DNA of 5,748 bases from Acidobacteriota bacterium. Its GTDB lineage: Bacteria > Acidobacteriota > UBA6911 > RPQK01 > JADFOI01. A program made the translations under genes and the position numbers. Each line of letters begins with the position of its first letter. Position 1 is the first letter of the stretch. Of the stretch, positions 4,644-5,748 are shown one piece after another. The DNA is taken from the NCBI GenBank assembly GCA_029942065.1, contig JAPYTY010000149.1, forward strand, positions 1-5,748, in the 5' to 3' direction. The notes below the pieces were generated by a model. The model saw only the letters and a list, made by a program, of their open reading frames with translations. It was not told where the DNA came from and did no database searches.

Positions 4644-5748
4644 CTAGGATGATGTGTCATCGGGCAACCACCGGAGCACCGGATGGCGGGCGGCCCGGAC
4701 TTCATCCAGCCGGGTCAACTTGGCATCAGCCGGGGCGGCGGTAACTTTTTCAGGATTCTCGGCGGCTTCCTGGCTGATGGTAATCAGGGCCTCGATAAAG
4801 GCATCCAGCTCTTCCTTGCTGTAGCTTTCGGTTGGTTCGATCATCAGGGCACCGCGAACGTTCAGCGGAAAATAAGTGGTGGGCGGATGGAATCCGTGGT
4901 CGATCAGTCTTTTTGCGATATCCAGGGTGGTGACACCTGTTTTGTTCTGGCGGGAGTCGGTGAATACCACCTCATGAAGAGTCGGTGTGGAGTAGGGGAG
5001 GTCGTAATGGTCCTCCAGACCTCGGCGGATATAATTGGCGTTCAGGACCGCAACCTCACTGAGTTCCTTGAGGCCGTCCCGGCCGCATGTGAGGATATAG
5101 CAGAGGGCACGAACCACCATTCCGAAATTCCCGTAAAAGGCATGAAGCCGGCCAATGCTGCTGGGCGGATCGTCGTCGAGTCGATAGGTTTCTCCCTCTC
5201 GCCGAACCGTGGGGAGGGGCAGGTAAGGGGAAAGGATCTTCTTGCAGGCTACCGGTCCGCTCCCGGGACCACCCCCTCCGTGGGGAGTGGAAAAGGTTTT
5301 GTGCAGATTCAAGTGCAGTACATCGATGTCCATGTCGCCGGGTCGTGCATATCCCATCAAGGCGTTGAAATTGGCGCCATCCATGTAGATCAACCCGCCC
5401 TTGGCATGGACAATCCGGCTGATCTCCTCGATGTAGGTTTCGAAGATCCCCATGGTATTGGGGTTGGTCAGCATCAGGCAGGCGACATCCTCGGTCATTT
5501 TTTCCGCCAGCGCCTGGACGTCAATGCGGCCCTGCGCGTCCGAAGGGATGGGAAGGGCCTCGTATCCGGCCATGATCGCACTGGCGGGATTGGTTCCGTG
5601 GGCGGAGTCCGGGATGAGAACGAATCGCCGGGGACGTTCGCGTTCCACGTGATAGGCCCGGACCATCAGGATTCCGGCAAGTTCCCCTTGAGCACCTCCG
5701 GCGGGCTGCAGGGACACGTCATCCATTCCGGTGAGTTGCTTAAGATAT
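4644..5748 (-). CDS. gcvPB: Glycine dehydrogenase (decarboxylating) subunit 2, N-terminus cut by window edge
   Basis: PLP-dependent P-protein subunit of the glycine cleavage system. With GcvPA it decarboxylates glycine and passes the aminomethyl group to the lipoyl arm of the H-protein. The frame is open through the right edge (residues YLKQLTG precede the Met at 5726), so that Met is internal. Of a typical ~480-500 residues, 367 are present. Counted from that Met, landmarks are MDDVSLQPAGGAQGEL (1-16), PDSAHGTNPASA (39-50), LTNPNTMGIFE (86-96), YMDGANFNALMGYARPGD (114-131), and the PLP lysine K143 in NLHKTFSTPHGGGGPG. TYFPLNVRGALMIEPTES (284-301) is the usual C-terminal signature, followed by the tail AARHPVLRW. 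Two-subunit P-protein occurs in Firmicutes, Thermotogae, archaea, Acidobacteriota and others. It ends at TAG 4644-4646, 32 bp before the VWA gene. gcvPA would be expected upstream, beyond the window. Confidence 0.96.
   Translation of the reverse strand, partial: YLKQLTGMDDVSLQPAGGAQGELAGILMVRAYHVERERPRRFVLIPDSAHGTNPASAIMAGYEALPIPSDAQGRIDVQALAEKMTEDVACLMLTNPNTMGIFETYIEEISRIVHAKGGLIYMDGANFNALMGYARPGDMDIDVLHLNLHKTFSTPHGGGGPGSGPVACKKILSPYLPLPTVRREGETYRLDDDPPSSIGRLHAFYGNFGMVVRALCYILTCGRDGLKELSEVAVLNANYIRRGLEDHYDLPYSTPTLHEVVFTDSRQNKTGVTTLDIAKRLIDHGFHPPTTYFPLNVRGALMIEPTESYSKEELDAFIEALITISQEAAENPEKVTAAPADAKLTRLDEVRAARHPVLRWLPDDTSS

Noticed and set aside
5452..5652. Plus-strand 66-codon frame inside gcvPB
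   Set aside because: It is antisense to strongly conserved gcvPB sequence and has no ribosome site or domain.

Overview
The window looks like a piece of a GC-rich bacterial chromosome, probably from an Acidobacteriota member or a close relative. The main clue is the secreted von Willebrand factor A (VWA) protein at 3649-4611, whose layout matches the VWFA-related family that is very abundant in Acidobacteriota. The split glycine decarboxylase (a separate P-protein subunit 2) and the AcnA-type aconitase are compatible with this but not diagnostic. No rRNA, tRNA or CRISPR was seen, so the taxonomic call stays an inference.

Layout. 1-1680 (+) is the C-terminal ~560 residues of aconitase, cut by the window edge. 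1681-2485 has no credible gene and is packed with short palindromes. It holds a cluster of GGAG-headed hairpins (1684-1773), then a tandemly duplicated composite repeat (1964-2193 and 2215-2481). Each composite copy contains a GTAG-headed hairpin and, further on, an inverted CTAC-tailed hairpin, an architecture resembling REP doublets (REPIN/BIME). One copy also carries a run of 7-bp repeats. 2486-2716 (-) is a small Pro/Trp-rich ORF with an excellent Shine-Dalgarno sequence. 2717-2850 is a compact AT-rich divergent control region with one strong promoter, one weaker promoter and two nearly identical ATGTC-N-GACAT palindromes overlapping them. 2851-2889 (+) is a 12-codon leader ORF that overlaps, by ATGA, the start of 2886-3557 (+), a DUF5343-like protein. 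3558-3648 is a short convergent spacer with no clear terminator. On the minus strand, gcvPB (4644 to the right edge, N-terminus missing) is followed 32 bp downstream by the VWA protein (3649-4611), probably as one transcript.

How it fits together. Aconitase (TCA cycle) and GcvPB (glycine cleavage) are housekeeping genes. The VWA protein is an envelope or secreted protein of unknown role that appears to ride behind gcvPB. The accessory part is 1681-3557: a mobile-looking palindrome array next to a divergently transcribed pair (small Pro/Trp-rich ORF and DUF5343 protein) under what looks like shared operator control. This is the most likely place for an undescribed unit, but function cannot be assigned from sequence alone.
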